Below, piece by piece: positions 23,802-33,914 of a stretch of 64,000 bases of DNA. Source of the DNA: Sequoia sempervirens (Eukaryota > Streptophyta > Pinopsida > Cupressales > Cupressaceae); the NCBI GenBank assembly GCA_007258455.2, contig VDFB02193867.1, positions 528,582,657 to 528,646,656 on the forward strand, read 5' to 3'. Made by a program: the position numbers and the translations under genes. Below the pieces are notes generated by a model that worked only from the letters and a program-made list of their open reading frames with translations, was not told where the DNA came from and searched no databases. Every line of letters begins with the position of its first letter. Positions within the stretch are counted from its first letter, which is position 1.

Positions 23802-26478
23802 CTAGGATCCTACAAAGTAGGGGAATCCCATGTTAGTTTTATACCATTTAAAAAATAAGAATATTTTGTTGCCATCCTCATTCTTTTGTATTCTTCTCTT
23901 ATAGGTACTCCTTGTAACTATCAAAGACTTTCTTGAGCATGTCCTCATTGGGTCCATCAACCTAGAAGTCTTCAAATGTAATTCTATCCAACTCTTAGAA
24001 GTAGACCCACACATATCCTCTAACTTAGTAAACTCCTTTTGAGAAATTCTCACCACATCCTTAAAATTTGTCAACCTATCAATCAAAAAACCATCATCAT
24101 CATCCCCATTTTGTATCAATTCCCTCAATGTATTATCACATTTTCCTTTCAACTCTTCAAGAGGAAGACCATCTTTCATAGGGATGTCTCCATTTATAAT
24201 CATGGAGCTATAGTAGCCTCAAATTATACTAGCTAGTCTGCCAAGTCTTTCCCAACTTGTTGCATATGCCCCCTGTGTTCACAAATGAATGAGGACCTAA
24301 ACATGATGATGTTCATTGTATTCTTGATAAAATTCAAATTATCATCATCCAAAATTTCCTGCTCAATGAGTACTTGTTGATGTAAGTTGCTTATATATTT
24401 TAGTTTCTTCATATAATTTCTATACTCTTCTTCTTGTTTCAATTTTTCTTCAACATACTTTGTTATAGAATTGAAAAATTCCTAAGCATTAGTATGGATC
24501 TTGTTTCTTTTGGAAAGCAACTCTTCAACCCCCTTGTTCAACTGATCAATCTAGTTATCCATCATACCCACTTTTCTTCTCATTTCAATGATGTCATCAA
24601 CCTCTTTCTGACTTAAGAATAAAGGTGCCTCCAGATTAATAGACCATTATGAGATGGGAGAAGCTAAGTCCTTAAAAAATATATGCATTTGAGAAACTTG
24701 AGCCTCAATCTCATATTTAACCTACTTATCCTTTATCATCCTTGACTTGGCAGTAGGTGTGGCAATATCAAGCAAGTTCATTTGTTGATTCCTAATCTGC
24801 TTTCCCAAGTTTGAACTGCTCACCTGATAGTCACTCAATTGCATTTCTCGTTCATCCTTGCCAACTAGAGGAGTAGCATATTCTACAATTAGATCTCCAT
24901 CGTCTATTAGTCTCATGGCATGAATTGTCCGAGACTTTTTCCTTGGCTTTTCCTTCTCAATTTCCTTCATCATATCTTCCCAATTTAAAGGATGGGGCTG
25001 CATTTGTTGCCTCTTCTCAAGGTTCAACTTAAGTTAGGTGGGAGCTTCAAGGGGAGTGATCATTTTCTATGAAGGAGGAGGTGTAAGGGAAGGAGATTGC
25101 ATTATTATTACCATGGGATGGGTGGCAGTCTTTTGTTGTTGTTCCTTATCCTCCTCTTTAGCTAACCTGTCAACTTCAACCCTTCTTTCCAATTCTTTTT
25201 GTTCTTCTCTCTTTCCTTCTTCCTCTAACCCTTTTTACTCCAACAAGTTCTCTCTTTCCCTTTTCATCTCCTTAATCTTCTGCATTAGCCTTGATTGTTC
25301 TTCATTAATTCGAGCTTGTTCTTCTTCATCCCTTTTTGTTGCAAAAGGTCTTGTTCTTCCTTCTTTTTCTAAGCTATATCCTTAGCCTTGACTTTAGCTT
25401 CAAAATCTTCTCTTTCTCTCTAATGCTAAGCCTTTTCTTCTTCCAATTCCTTAACCTTTTGCAACAAGGCTAGTTTTTCCCTTTCAGGCTTGGCCTTTTC
25501 TTCATATTCTTTTTGCAAAAGATCATTATTTTCCTTTTGTAACCTTGCCAATTCTTTAGCTTTTGCTCTTGCCTCAAGCTCCTGCTGCCTTTGTTATAGA
25601 GTCATATTTTCATCCTCTTCACTAGCTTTGGACTCTCCTAATTTGGTAGCCACATCTTGATCTTATTTCATTCTAGCTTCCTGAACACTTTGGGTTAAAG
25701 ATCTCTTGATAGTTTCAAAGAGTTCTTCTTGCTCTCCAGGAGTTAAGATATGCTCCTCCCCAATGTACTCAATATCTTTAGTTGTTTCAACTTATGCTTG
25801 CTCCTCATCAGACTTAGTGGCCTAAGAGTTGGATCAAACATCATGAATTCCCACTCCATGCTCCATTTCCTTTAATGTTGCAGCCTCCTAATGGAGATCC
25901 CCTATGGACATCTCCTCAGTGGGTCCTTCTACAAGGGGTATTTGAAATGAAGTGCCTACTCTAGCCTCACTTTTTGTAGCTTGTGGACCTTAAGGGACTT
26001 GTATTTCCTGAATAGTTATTTCAAGTTCAACATCTTTGTCCATCCATCTTTGGGGGATATTTGTCAAGTTTTTCCTCAAGAGCTATCTTCCTTCTAGTTC
26101 TCCTTAATTCTATAACTATCCTTGCCTTCCTCTTCTTTGAGGTCTGGGCCATAGGTTCATCCAGCCTTAAGGTGACCCATTGTAGACTCCTATCCACCAC
26201 TACTCCAGAGACTCGGTTGATATCAATAGTTTTCTTTTCATCCCAGTTAATGGGATCCAAATTATTAGTACTAACCTTGTTAGTTTCATAGCTAGGGTCC
26301 AACAAAAGTCCATCATCCATAAAAACATCTGGTATATCCTCCTTAATTCCATATTGAATCATTTGAGGGATGGTAAGCCTTTCATAACCCATTTTCCTCA
26401 CCTTGTATTGATCTTGTAGATTGGACCAAAAGTCTTCCAATAGATTATGGTGTTTAGGAAATAAGGGAGCATACAAGT
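23802..26478 (-). pseudogene. Coiled-coil protein gene relic, cut by an LTR
   Basis: The minus-strand reading starts abruptly at 26478, where the NA LTR begins, so its N-terminus is lost. It holds a globular part (26476-26150; YERLTIPQMIQYGIKEDIPD), a basic run (KKRKARIVIELRRTRRK), a Pro/Thr linker, a long Glu/Lys/Gln-rich coiled coil (about 25630-25130), a second structured part (25027-24722; PLNWEDMMKEIEKEKPRKKS), and more helical sequence to 23802. Stops and frameshifts are frequent. The layout is like 8845-12330 and the e3 3' ORF, though I cannot align them residue by residue. It lies downstream of e1 integrase in antisense, so it may be an e1 accessory gene. No known family recognised. 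Confidence 0.45.
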
Positions 26479-27588
26479 TGTATACACCTAAAAATGGTCA
26501 CATTATAATAAGTCTGGTAATTAACTAAATACAAGTTATTTAGTTAAATCTCTAAATCAATCTACCTATAAATAAATTTAATTATTTATTTATATTGTTC
26601 ATTTTCTAATTCTTCTATCTTAATTAAATAAGTTTAATTATTTATTTAATTTAATAACTTTTCTAATTCTTATTAATTAAATTAAATAAACTTTACAATT
26701 TATTTAATTTAATTATCACATTGCTTTATTTTGAATAAAGTAAATATTCTTCCTTTTTCCAAAATCATGAAATCATCTTTAAATCTTCTAAAAAATCACA
26801 TTGCATTATTTTAAATAAAGTAAATATTCTTCCTTTTTCCAAAATCATAAAATCATCCTCAAATCTTCTAAATATTCTTCTTTTTTCCAAAATCACGAAA
26901 TCATCTTTAAAATATTCTAAAAAGACATCTCACACATAATTAAATATTTTTCAATATTTAATTAGAAACTTCCAAAACCACATGTCACATGAAATTAACT
27001 AATTTTATTATTTAATTAATGAATTATCTTCAACTACAAAACCAACTCATAACTAAACTTGAAAATTGGCAAGTTGCCTTCATTTTTGAGTGCAAGGTTT
27101 TGTGGGAAGGAAACATCTTCCTTCTTTTCTCTAGCTTCCATCTTTCTCTCCAACTTCTCCATCTCTTACCGTTCATCTTACCAGACTGAATCTCAACCGT
27201 TGATCTTTTCCAACTAAGCTTTTGTCTTCAAAAACACTATAAATCTAACCTTTCACAGGCCATTTGCATCAAATCTTCAGACATCCTTATGCTATCAAAA
27301 TCATTCTTCTATCTTCCATCCATCTCCAATCTATCATCTTCATCAGGTTGTTATGCTGCAGAATTGAGCAACCAACATTCCTTCAACAATTAACCTTCAA
27401 AATATTGCATTCTTATGCAGGTGGAGAAGAGCCATGGAGATCAATCAAGTCTAAGTTTGAAAATGGGTTTGCATGTTCTTTCATTTATTTTTATTTTCAT
27501 TCTAGTTTGTGCTTCATGGTGCTTGATAGGATTTAATTAGTTTATTTTTTTCAACACATTTAAACCTTTGGATTTTTCCCTATCTACA
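26479..27588 (+). mobile_element. 5' LTR of non-autonomous element NA
   Basis: Starts TGTATACACC and ends ATCTACA, followed after three bases by a primer-binding-site-like sequence. A TATA box (CTATAAAT) lies at 27238-27244, preceded by CTCAACCGTTGATC (about 27191-27204); the e2 LTR has CTCAACCATTGAAT at the same relative place. The U3 part is very AT-rich with runs of TAATTTAATTA type. The 1110-bp length is plausible. It truncates the minus-strand gene at 26478. No second copy is found in the window; the 3' LTR may lie in or be lost at the assembly gap at 32345. Confidence 0.65.
26715..26930. repeat. Tandem repeat inside NA LTR, about 2.5 copies
   Basis: A unit of about 90 bp containing AAATATTCTTCCTTTTTCC recurs at about 26745, 26823 and (shortened) 26868, each followed by AAAATCAYRAAATCATC. 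It lies in U3 upstream of the TATA box. Confidence 0.65.
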
Positions 27589-27591
27589 TTC

Positions 27592-27610
27592 TAGCACCCA
27601 CCGTGGGGCC
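27592..27610 (+). promoter_or_regulatory. Primer-binding site of NA
   Basis: TAGCACCCACCGTGGGG lies 3 bases after the LTR end. Plant Tat-type elements commonly have TGGCRCCCACCGTGGGG at this place, so one base of the leading TGG is changed. This site fixes the LTR end and the plus orientation. Confidence 0.65.
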
Positions 27611-27689
27611 TTGCCCCATTTTTAACATTTATTTGTAGGTTTTCTGACAGGATTTCACATTCTGGAATTCAAATTTTTGGCAAATTTTT

Positions 27690-28230
27690 TTGTTTTAGCG
27701 CATATGAGGATTTTTGTAATGCATCTGATGGTTTCTGTAGTGCATCTAGGGCTTTTCACGACACTTTTTCAGGTCTTTCCGCACATTCAGATCTGTTTCG
27801 GCACATATAGGAACTATTTCAGCACATACACAGGACAAAATGGCGCATATACTCAGTCCATTTCATTAAAAAAATTTAAAAAAATTAAAATTTCTTTTTT
27901 AGTGCATTTAGGACTTCTTTTAGTGCATCTGGGACTTCTTTTAGTGCATATGGGACTTCTTTTAGTGCATCTGGGACATTTTTTTTTAGCATATGGCCTC
28001 TGTTTTAGTGCATATACCTCTGTTTTAGTAGTTTTTTAGTCAATCTTAAAATGGCCGTATCTTGGTCATTTTTTGGTCTTTTCAGAGATTTTTTAAAAAA
28101 AAGGGGTAGAATTTCATAAGATATCCAATGGTGTAGGTGTTTATCAACTTTTATAGAATTAAAGTTCTCAAATTCTCATAATATCTTCAGCGCATATGAC
28201 TTTTGTTCTAGCACATTGGTAATTTGTTTC
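27690..28230 (+). repeat. Phrase-repeat leader of NA
   Basis: About fifteen variants of a 20-26 base phrase, core TTTTAGTGCATCTGGGACTT, with CATATG in place of CATCTG in several. Four copies are nearly perfect and evenly spaced at 27900-27985; others are looser (27700-27860, 28000-28030, 28190-28220). A 120-codon open frame here (27677-28039) is a by-product of the repeat and is not called as a gene. Confidence 0.65.
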
Positions 28231-29146
28231 TTTTTTGTCTTGGTGACTTGTTGGTGAATCAAATGGAGCTAGAAAAGCATTGGGATCAATCACAACAACA
28301 ATTGGGAAAGTGAATAATCAGGTGCACACTTTCCATTTTAATTTCTTAATCTTGCTTGTCACATATTTCAATTTGGGGCATAAAATCAAATCTTGTTTGA
28401 TCACATCATTGAAATTGGCTTAAAATGAATTTTGTCTTCAATCACACTTCAAAAATTGGGTCTAAAATTAATCATTGTCTTCCATCACATATTGATTTGG
28501 GGTTAAAAAGAATAAGTGCTTGAACTATTTTACAAACATTTCAATTTTCTAAGGGTTAATTAACAACTGTGAGTGTGAATCAAGTGTGTGTGTGATCACA
28601 AGAACCTCACTTGGTTTGATTTTGTCAAACCCTTCATAGGAGGTCTACTAGGGGATTTCATCACCCCTGGGAATGACCTCAATCGAAGTGTGAATTAAAA
28701 GACACACTTGTTTGGAAGTTAAAATTTTCTCACTCTTGGCTAAGCCCCAAAGAACTTTATACCTTTGGGAAGTGAAGGTGAAGGGTGGGTTACCCCTTTT
28801 CTCCCGGCTGTGTGGCAGTATTTTTATTTCAAATAATTCCTTAGTCAACCTTGTGCAAACTAGCTTGATACCTAATTTGCCATACCCCACTTGACTAGTC
28901 ATAGGGCTTGTTGTTGTGTATTCAAGCGTCTACTTAATTATAACATCTAATCTTCAAAGAAAAATTTATCATTGTGTTTGGTGTGTGTGTTCATGCATTT
29001 ACATGTGAAATATCATGTTTGATAGTGCCCAAGTCAAACTTCCAATAAACACTTGCCACATCATCCAAATCATACAATCTTGTCATTCCATATCATATCC
29101 TAATCATCATCATCTCTTTAATCCAATCAACAACATTTTTACACCA
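28231..29146 (+). other. Rest of NA leader with a conserved block
   Basis: No gene. GGGGATTTCATCACCCC at 28651-28668, followed by a GGGAATGACC block, recurs at 36871-36900 in the e2 leader as GGGGATTTCATCATCACCCC then GGGACGATCC. It is shared although the two leaders otherwise differ, and it can form a G/C-stemmed hairpin. The function is unknown. Confidence 0.5.
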
Positions 29147-31496
29147 TGAAAACATTGGAAGACATAGCACAAGAGGTTGTTCACATGCTTCACATGGTTA
29201 AAACAATTCAAAAACCTTTTCCTTAACAAATCATTCACAAATTCCATGACATAATACCAAAACTTCAAGCATACAACTCACCTCAAATCCAACAGCTCCT
29301 AGCTCAAGCCCAATACCTCATGGCCATTTTTCAAATGCAACAACCACAACATCATCCCCTATCCATTCATTATCACCCTTCCACCTCATACCAATCTAAT
29401 CCATCCACTTCTTCACATGTCAATGCCACATCAACCTATCAAGCCACATCACGACAAACACATGTGACTTTAAGTTCTACCTTGTAACAAGGCAAAACTT
29501 CCTCATGTTCTAATGCAACCATTGAAAAAGGGAACACTAATCTAGGTCATGCACCCTATGAGTATATCATACCACCATCTAATCAAAATCAAAACCCTAA
29601 GCCAACACCTTCCATCCCTGCAACTATAAAGGATGTGACCCAAGGGCTACAAGCAAGGAATCAATTGTTACCATGTCATTCAACACATATACTTGAACAT
29701 ACAAAAGAGTCCTCAAACATCATGCCAAGCCCTTCAAGTCAATCATGTCATCCACAACCCCTTGAGTCAATTCAAGAGTCTCCTCTTGTAAGTCCAAGTC
29801 AACCTTCGTCATGTCTCCATGTTGTTGACCATCAAGAACATGTCAAGTCTCTTCACGAGTCATCGCCTTCCACTTCCATTCAAGAAACCCAAGCGTTATG
29901 TCAAGAGCATTATCCTAAGCATGAAGATACATTAACTTCTCATTCTAATCAAGATCTAGGCCCATCTAATGATCCCACTCATAAAATACTTGGTCCTATT
30001 TATGATCAAGCTCCCCTCTATGATCTTACCTATGATCAAGAAGACCATGATGATCCCCTTAGCCAACTTTATGAATTCCATGGTCAAGATCTTTCCACCT
30101 CACCCATCCATGATACACAAACATCCACTTCCCATGACGAGACAAGTGCCTCCCAATCCAGCATAGAAGATCAAACAAATACCTTGGATCTAAGTGAACA
30201 AAATGCTAATCAAGATCCTAATGATCCTCCATCACCCACTATTAACCCCATTGAAAGTACTCCATCATATCCTATTGGTATTTACACCCTCATTCATGAA
30301 TGTTCCTCCTTAGAAAACAACAACCATTATCTTCCCTTGCTTCATTTTCTCTATCCAATAAGGAGCTCGTGTCTAGTGTTCCAACTACACCTAGTCCCAT
30401 TATCCATTGCACACTCCAAAATATGAACCACCAAGGTAAAGGTCTAGACCTTCATGAACAAGGTATTTTGGAGCCTATCCATGTCAAAGTCCCTCCACGC
30501 TCTTATGGCCTTGGACATACACCCCAAGGACAACAACCTAAAGATGTTGGTATTTCCTCCATTCATCCTAGGTCCACTTTCCATCATGAAGCCTATCATA
30601 CACCTAAAAAATATATTTCCATCCCTCCTCCATCATCCTACAAATGTCAAAAGCATGTGACCATACACCTTCCTCCATGCACTTTACCACCATTACTTCC
30701 AACTCCTAATATCCCTCAATCCACTTTTCCACCATTACTTCCAACTCCTAATATCCCTCGATCCACTTTACCACCATTGCTTCCAAATCATAATATCCAT
30801 CCATCTAATCTACCTCCACTTCTCCCAACACCTAATATCCCCATTATCCAATCCCCTTATTCCTCCATCCATAAATCGTCTAAAAATCCTAATCATGACC
30901 AATCAATGCACACATTGTATAAACATGAAGCTTCCACCCATTCCACCATACCCATGGGATTCAAAAGCAAGAATTTCAATGCGTCTACCTATAAAGTAAA
31001 AAATCCTAAGGGTTCTCATGCCGTAGGACATCAATAGAAAAATTCAAAGAAAAATACATCAAAAAAGTTATATAAGCCCATACCTCCAAAAGTAAAGGCC
31101 AAAACTAAATTGGTTTGGGTCCCTAAGAAAAAGGAAAGCACATCAAACGAGGAATATAGATCACAAAAACCCCAACCATCCACTTCCACCCCACATTCTC
31201 ATTCCATTCAAAAGTCTCAAATTCCTAAAGTCCACAAGCCAAACAAAAATCATAAAAATACTAAGTCTATGTGGGTACCTAAAACACTTCATCCACCACC
31301 TCCTAAGCAAACATCTCCATTGCTTCCTACACCTCATACACATCAAAAGCTTCAACGTTTATCACAGTGTGTGCAACCATTGGTCATTGTTCCCTTCCAT
31401 TTCACAACAATTCCACATACCTCCATCTCCCCATCCTTCAACTACTATCCTACATATCTCCCCCATCACCTTCCTATGGTCCATTCTTTTGCGTAA
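29147..31496 (+). pseudogene. NA element ORF: Ser/His/Pro-rich protein with G-patch
   Basis: From an ATG at 29147 (MKTLEDIAQEVVHMLHMVK) one protein of about 780 residues can be read through stops at 29222, 29486 and 31035 and a frameshift near 30310-30420. The first half is low-complexity, rich in Ser, His, Gln, Pro and Asp. Residues encoded at 30423-30518 form a G-patch: HQGKGLDLHEQG, EPIHV, then YGLGH, close to those of e1 and e2. A four-copy 14-residue repeat (LPPLLPTPNIP) follows, then two WVPK motifs (31112, 31271) in a Lys/Pro-rich tail. No protease, RT or integrase is present, so the element would depend on proteins of a relative. The G-patch hints at RNA binding. No homologue is recognised for the rest. 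Confidence 0.55.
30681..30848 (+). repeat. Four-copy 42-bp coding repeat
   Basis: Each 42-bp unit encodes 14 residues of the form T-L-P-P-L-L-P-T-P-N-I-P-x-S; copies 1 and 2 are nearly identical, 3 and 4 diverged. The frame is kept through all four copies. Confidence 0.85.
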
Positions 31497-32344
31497 ACCT
31501 TTCATCCATGTTTTTTTACAAGTCCTATTCAATCCACATCATCATGCACTATTCCCCATCCATTCTTGCATAAGAATTTCATAATCTACCATCTACCTAC
31601 TCTATCTCCCTTTCATGTCATCCCTTACCAACATCTATGAGCATAATGAGCATTTGACATGGTCCATGCAATGAAATTAATCTCTAGTGGGACTATCACC
31701 TTTCATGCAACTAGACACTTGAGTCCCTCCTATCCATATTACCCTTCTCCTATCCAAAAAGATTAAAAAAGAGGAAAAAAGTAAAGAGAAATTCCTTTGT
31801 CCAACTGTGAAAACTTGGCAAACAGGTGCCCTGGATAAGTACCATGATGAAAACCTAGCAAATAGGCATCATGTGTAGGTTGATCTTCTATGCCACTTAC
31901 ACTTGGGGCACAATGTCTTATCTATCCCACCTATCATTCATGTCTTGTCATTTTCATCCTACCTACCATCTTTAGCCATCATATATACCTATCATACTGA
32001 GTCCACTTATCCACCCTTCTCTTTTTTATCTTGATGAAGATATAGAGGCAAAATGTTGAAACATGTTTTAAGTATCTCTTGATGTACCTCATCCTTCCAA
32101 ACAATCCTATCATTATCCTATTGTCATAAGATTTGTCATGAAAAAAATCCTAAGTCTTGTACCTAGAATGGGGCATGCTATTCCTATACGACATAGTCTT
32201 TGGAAATCACATCCTTGCTCTCCTATGATGCATACATCCATACCATCCATCCATATATCATGAGCCTTTTTCCCATCGCCATCAATCCCATTTATCTCCT
32301 TGCACCTAGACTTGGTTTTCCCCTTGTCATTGGTATCTAGCACA
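31497..32344 (+). other. 3' untranslated region of NA
   Basis: No gene. A block at about 31806-31860 reads GTGAAAACTTGGCAAACAGG, then CTGGATAAGTACCATGATGA and AAACC; the same arrangement (GTGAAAAC, CTTGGATAAGTATGGGTGGT, AAAACTTGG) occurs 90-150 bp after the integrase stop in e2 (about 46354-46410). It therefore marks the post-coding region of this group of elements. The rest is pyrimidine-rich and unremarkable up to the gap. Confidence 0.5.
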
Positions 32345-32444
32345 NNNNNNNNNNNNNNNNNNNNNNNNNNNNNNNNNNNNNNNNNNNNNNNNNNNNNNNN
32401 NNNNNNNNNNNNNNNNNNNNNNNNNNNNNNNNNNNNNNNNNNNN
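32345..32444. other. Assembly gap (100 N)
   Basis: Exactly 100 undetermined bases, the usual placeholder for a gap of unknown size. The sequence on either side does not join as one element: NA 3' region to the left, a copia LTR to the right. Confidence 0.95.
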
Positions 32445-33545
32445 ATAGATTCCAATTAATTGCAATCCTAAAAATTATTTCATGTATCTCCTAATTCCTT
32501 AGAAAGTGTTCCCCAACAGTAGGATTAGAAAGAGATTAAATTCAAATGAAATGAACATGTAAATTGACATTTGTAATTAATTCTAAATGATAGGAACATG
32601 TGGGGACACCCAAGAAGAGAACCTATAAAATAGGATCACATGGGGTGCCCACATGGAAGGTGGAACTCACCTTGAGTTAAGTTAACTATTTGGAGAATGA
32701 AGTTCACTTTAGTTGAGTTGAGTTTAGTTCAATTTAGTTCAAGATCAATTTAGTTCAACTCAATTCAATTCAGTTAAGTTTAGTTTAGTTAAGTTCAATT
32801 CAGTTATGGTTCAGTTATCTTCAGTTGCATGTAGTTAGTTTGAATTGCATGTTAGTTGACTTTAGTTGACCTGAATTGCATGCTAATGACTTGAGTTACA
32901 TGATAGATAACAGGTGACTAATTTTAGTTAATAGGGGATGATCAATCATGCATGATATTTGCATGAATGGTGGAGAGATATGTTTCAGTTAACGGAGATT
33001 GTCTTAGACCCACCTTGGGCACCCAAGTTGGAATCTTGGAGTTAACATGTTTACATGAGAATATATTTTATAAGACTGAGTTAATTGGGTGCATTCTTGG
33101 GTACTAACTTTGAGAAGAAGCTTACAAGATATCTTCATAATCAATGTTGAGTTATGACTTCAGTTTGGGATGCCCAAATTGATGAAGGACTTGGTTTGAC
33201 ATTTTTTTTCATAGAAGAACTCTACTTGCGAAGAATAGGTGTAGGTTTTGTGAGATTAGCTTTGTTCTTTGTAATTGTAAACTCTCTGCAGTTTACAAGG
33301 CTCATTATTGTCTATAAATTGTAGCAAGTTGAAGAGGTTTTTGTTAGAGTTTATTGCAGGTTGTGAAGAAGATTTGTTGAAGGAAAAAGAAGCATCTCAA
33401 GCAAGGATTTATAAAGAATTGTTGTAATATTCTTCTAAGGTAAAATCATACAAGCACTATTGATTCTAGTGGTGGAGTTTTTTCCCGAAAGGGTTTCTCC
33501 ACGACATATGCTATGTCACTTCTAACTTTTGGTCTTATTCTTCTA
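32445..33545 (+). mobile_element. Ty1/copia-type LTR, left end in the gap
   Basis: The right part is typical of copia LTRs: TATA box (CTATAAATTG) at about 33314-33323, then a U5 with GTGGAGTTTTTTCCCGAAAG and GGTTTCTCCACG (33472-33504). It is followed near 33550 by TGGTAAAATGA, a possible decayed primer-binding site. The left part (32655-32900) is a low-complexity run of TTTAGTTCAATT-like heptamers. The left end is not visible, so it may start inside the gap. No copia coding sequence follows, so it may be a solo or truncated copy. Confidence 0.5.
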
Positions 33546-33727
33546 CAAATGGTAAAATGAATCTAAACATATAATCATCCACAAATAAATAGTAATAAAG
33601 AACACTTAATTAGATCTATAGTATAATAGTTTTACAAGTTTTAAAGCTACAAAATTACCTTCATTTTCAACACTTACACCTTTGTACTGTGTGATCCTTC
33701 CCACACCAACGATGCACCAAAACTTAA

Positions 33728-33908
33728 TTTTTGTTTAGCTTTTGAGCTAGCATCCACTTTTGGTCATGCATCCCAACTACTCTTCCTTCCTTGCATAATT
33801 GTCTATTTAGTATTTCCTTTATGTTCTTTGCTCCAGCAACTGTACCTTCCACCACATTGTGCAATCTGGCTAAAAATCCTCTGAGGTTGATTCCTTTCCC
33901 TCCTTAGA
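33728..33908 (-). other. Coding-like fragment, family unknown
   Basis: The minus strand is open for about 60 codons without an ATG, reading INLRGFLARLHNVVEGTVAG and LNRQLCKEGRVVGMHDQKW. It reads like real protein and ends at the start of the e2 LTR, so it may be a piece of a gene cut by that insertion. I cannot name it and chance is not excluded. Confidence 0.25.
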
Positions 33909-33914
33909 TGTATG

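Noticed and set aside
27677..28039. 120-codon frame with repeated LGLLLVHLG
   Set aside because: The protein repeat simply translates the leader phrase array; related leaders do not keep a frame.
32300..32494. Frame running across the N gap
   Set aside because: Artefact of undetermined bases.
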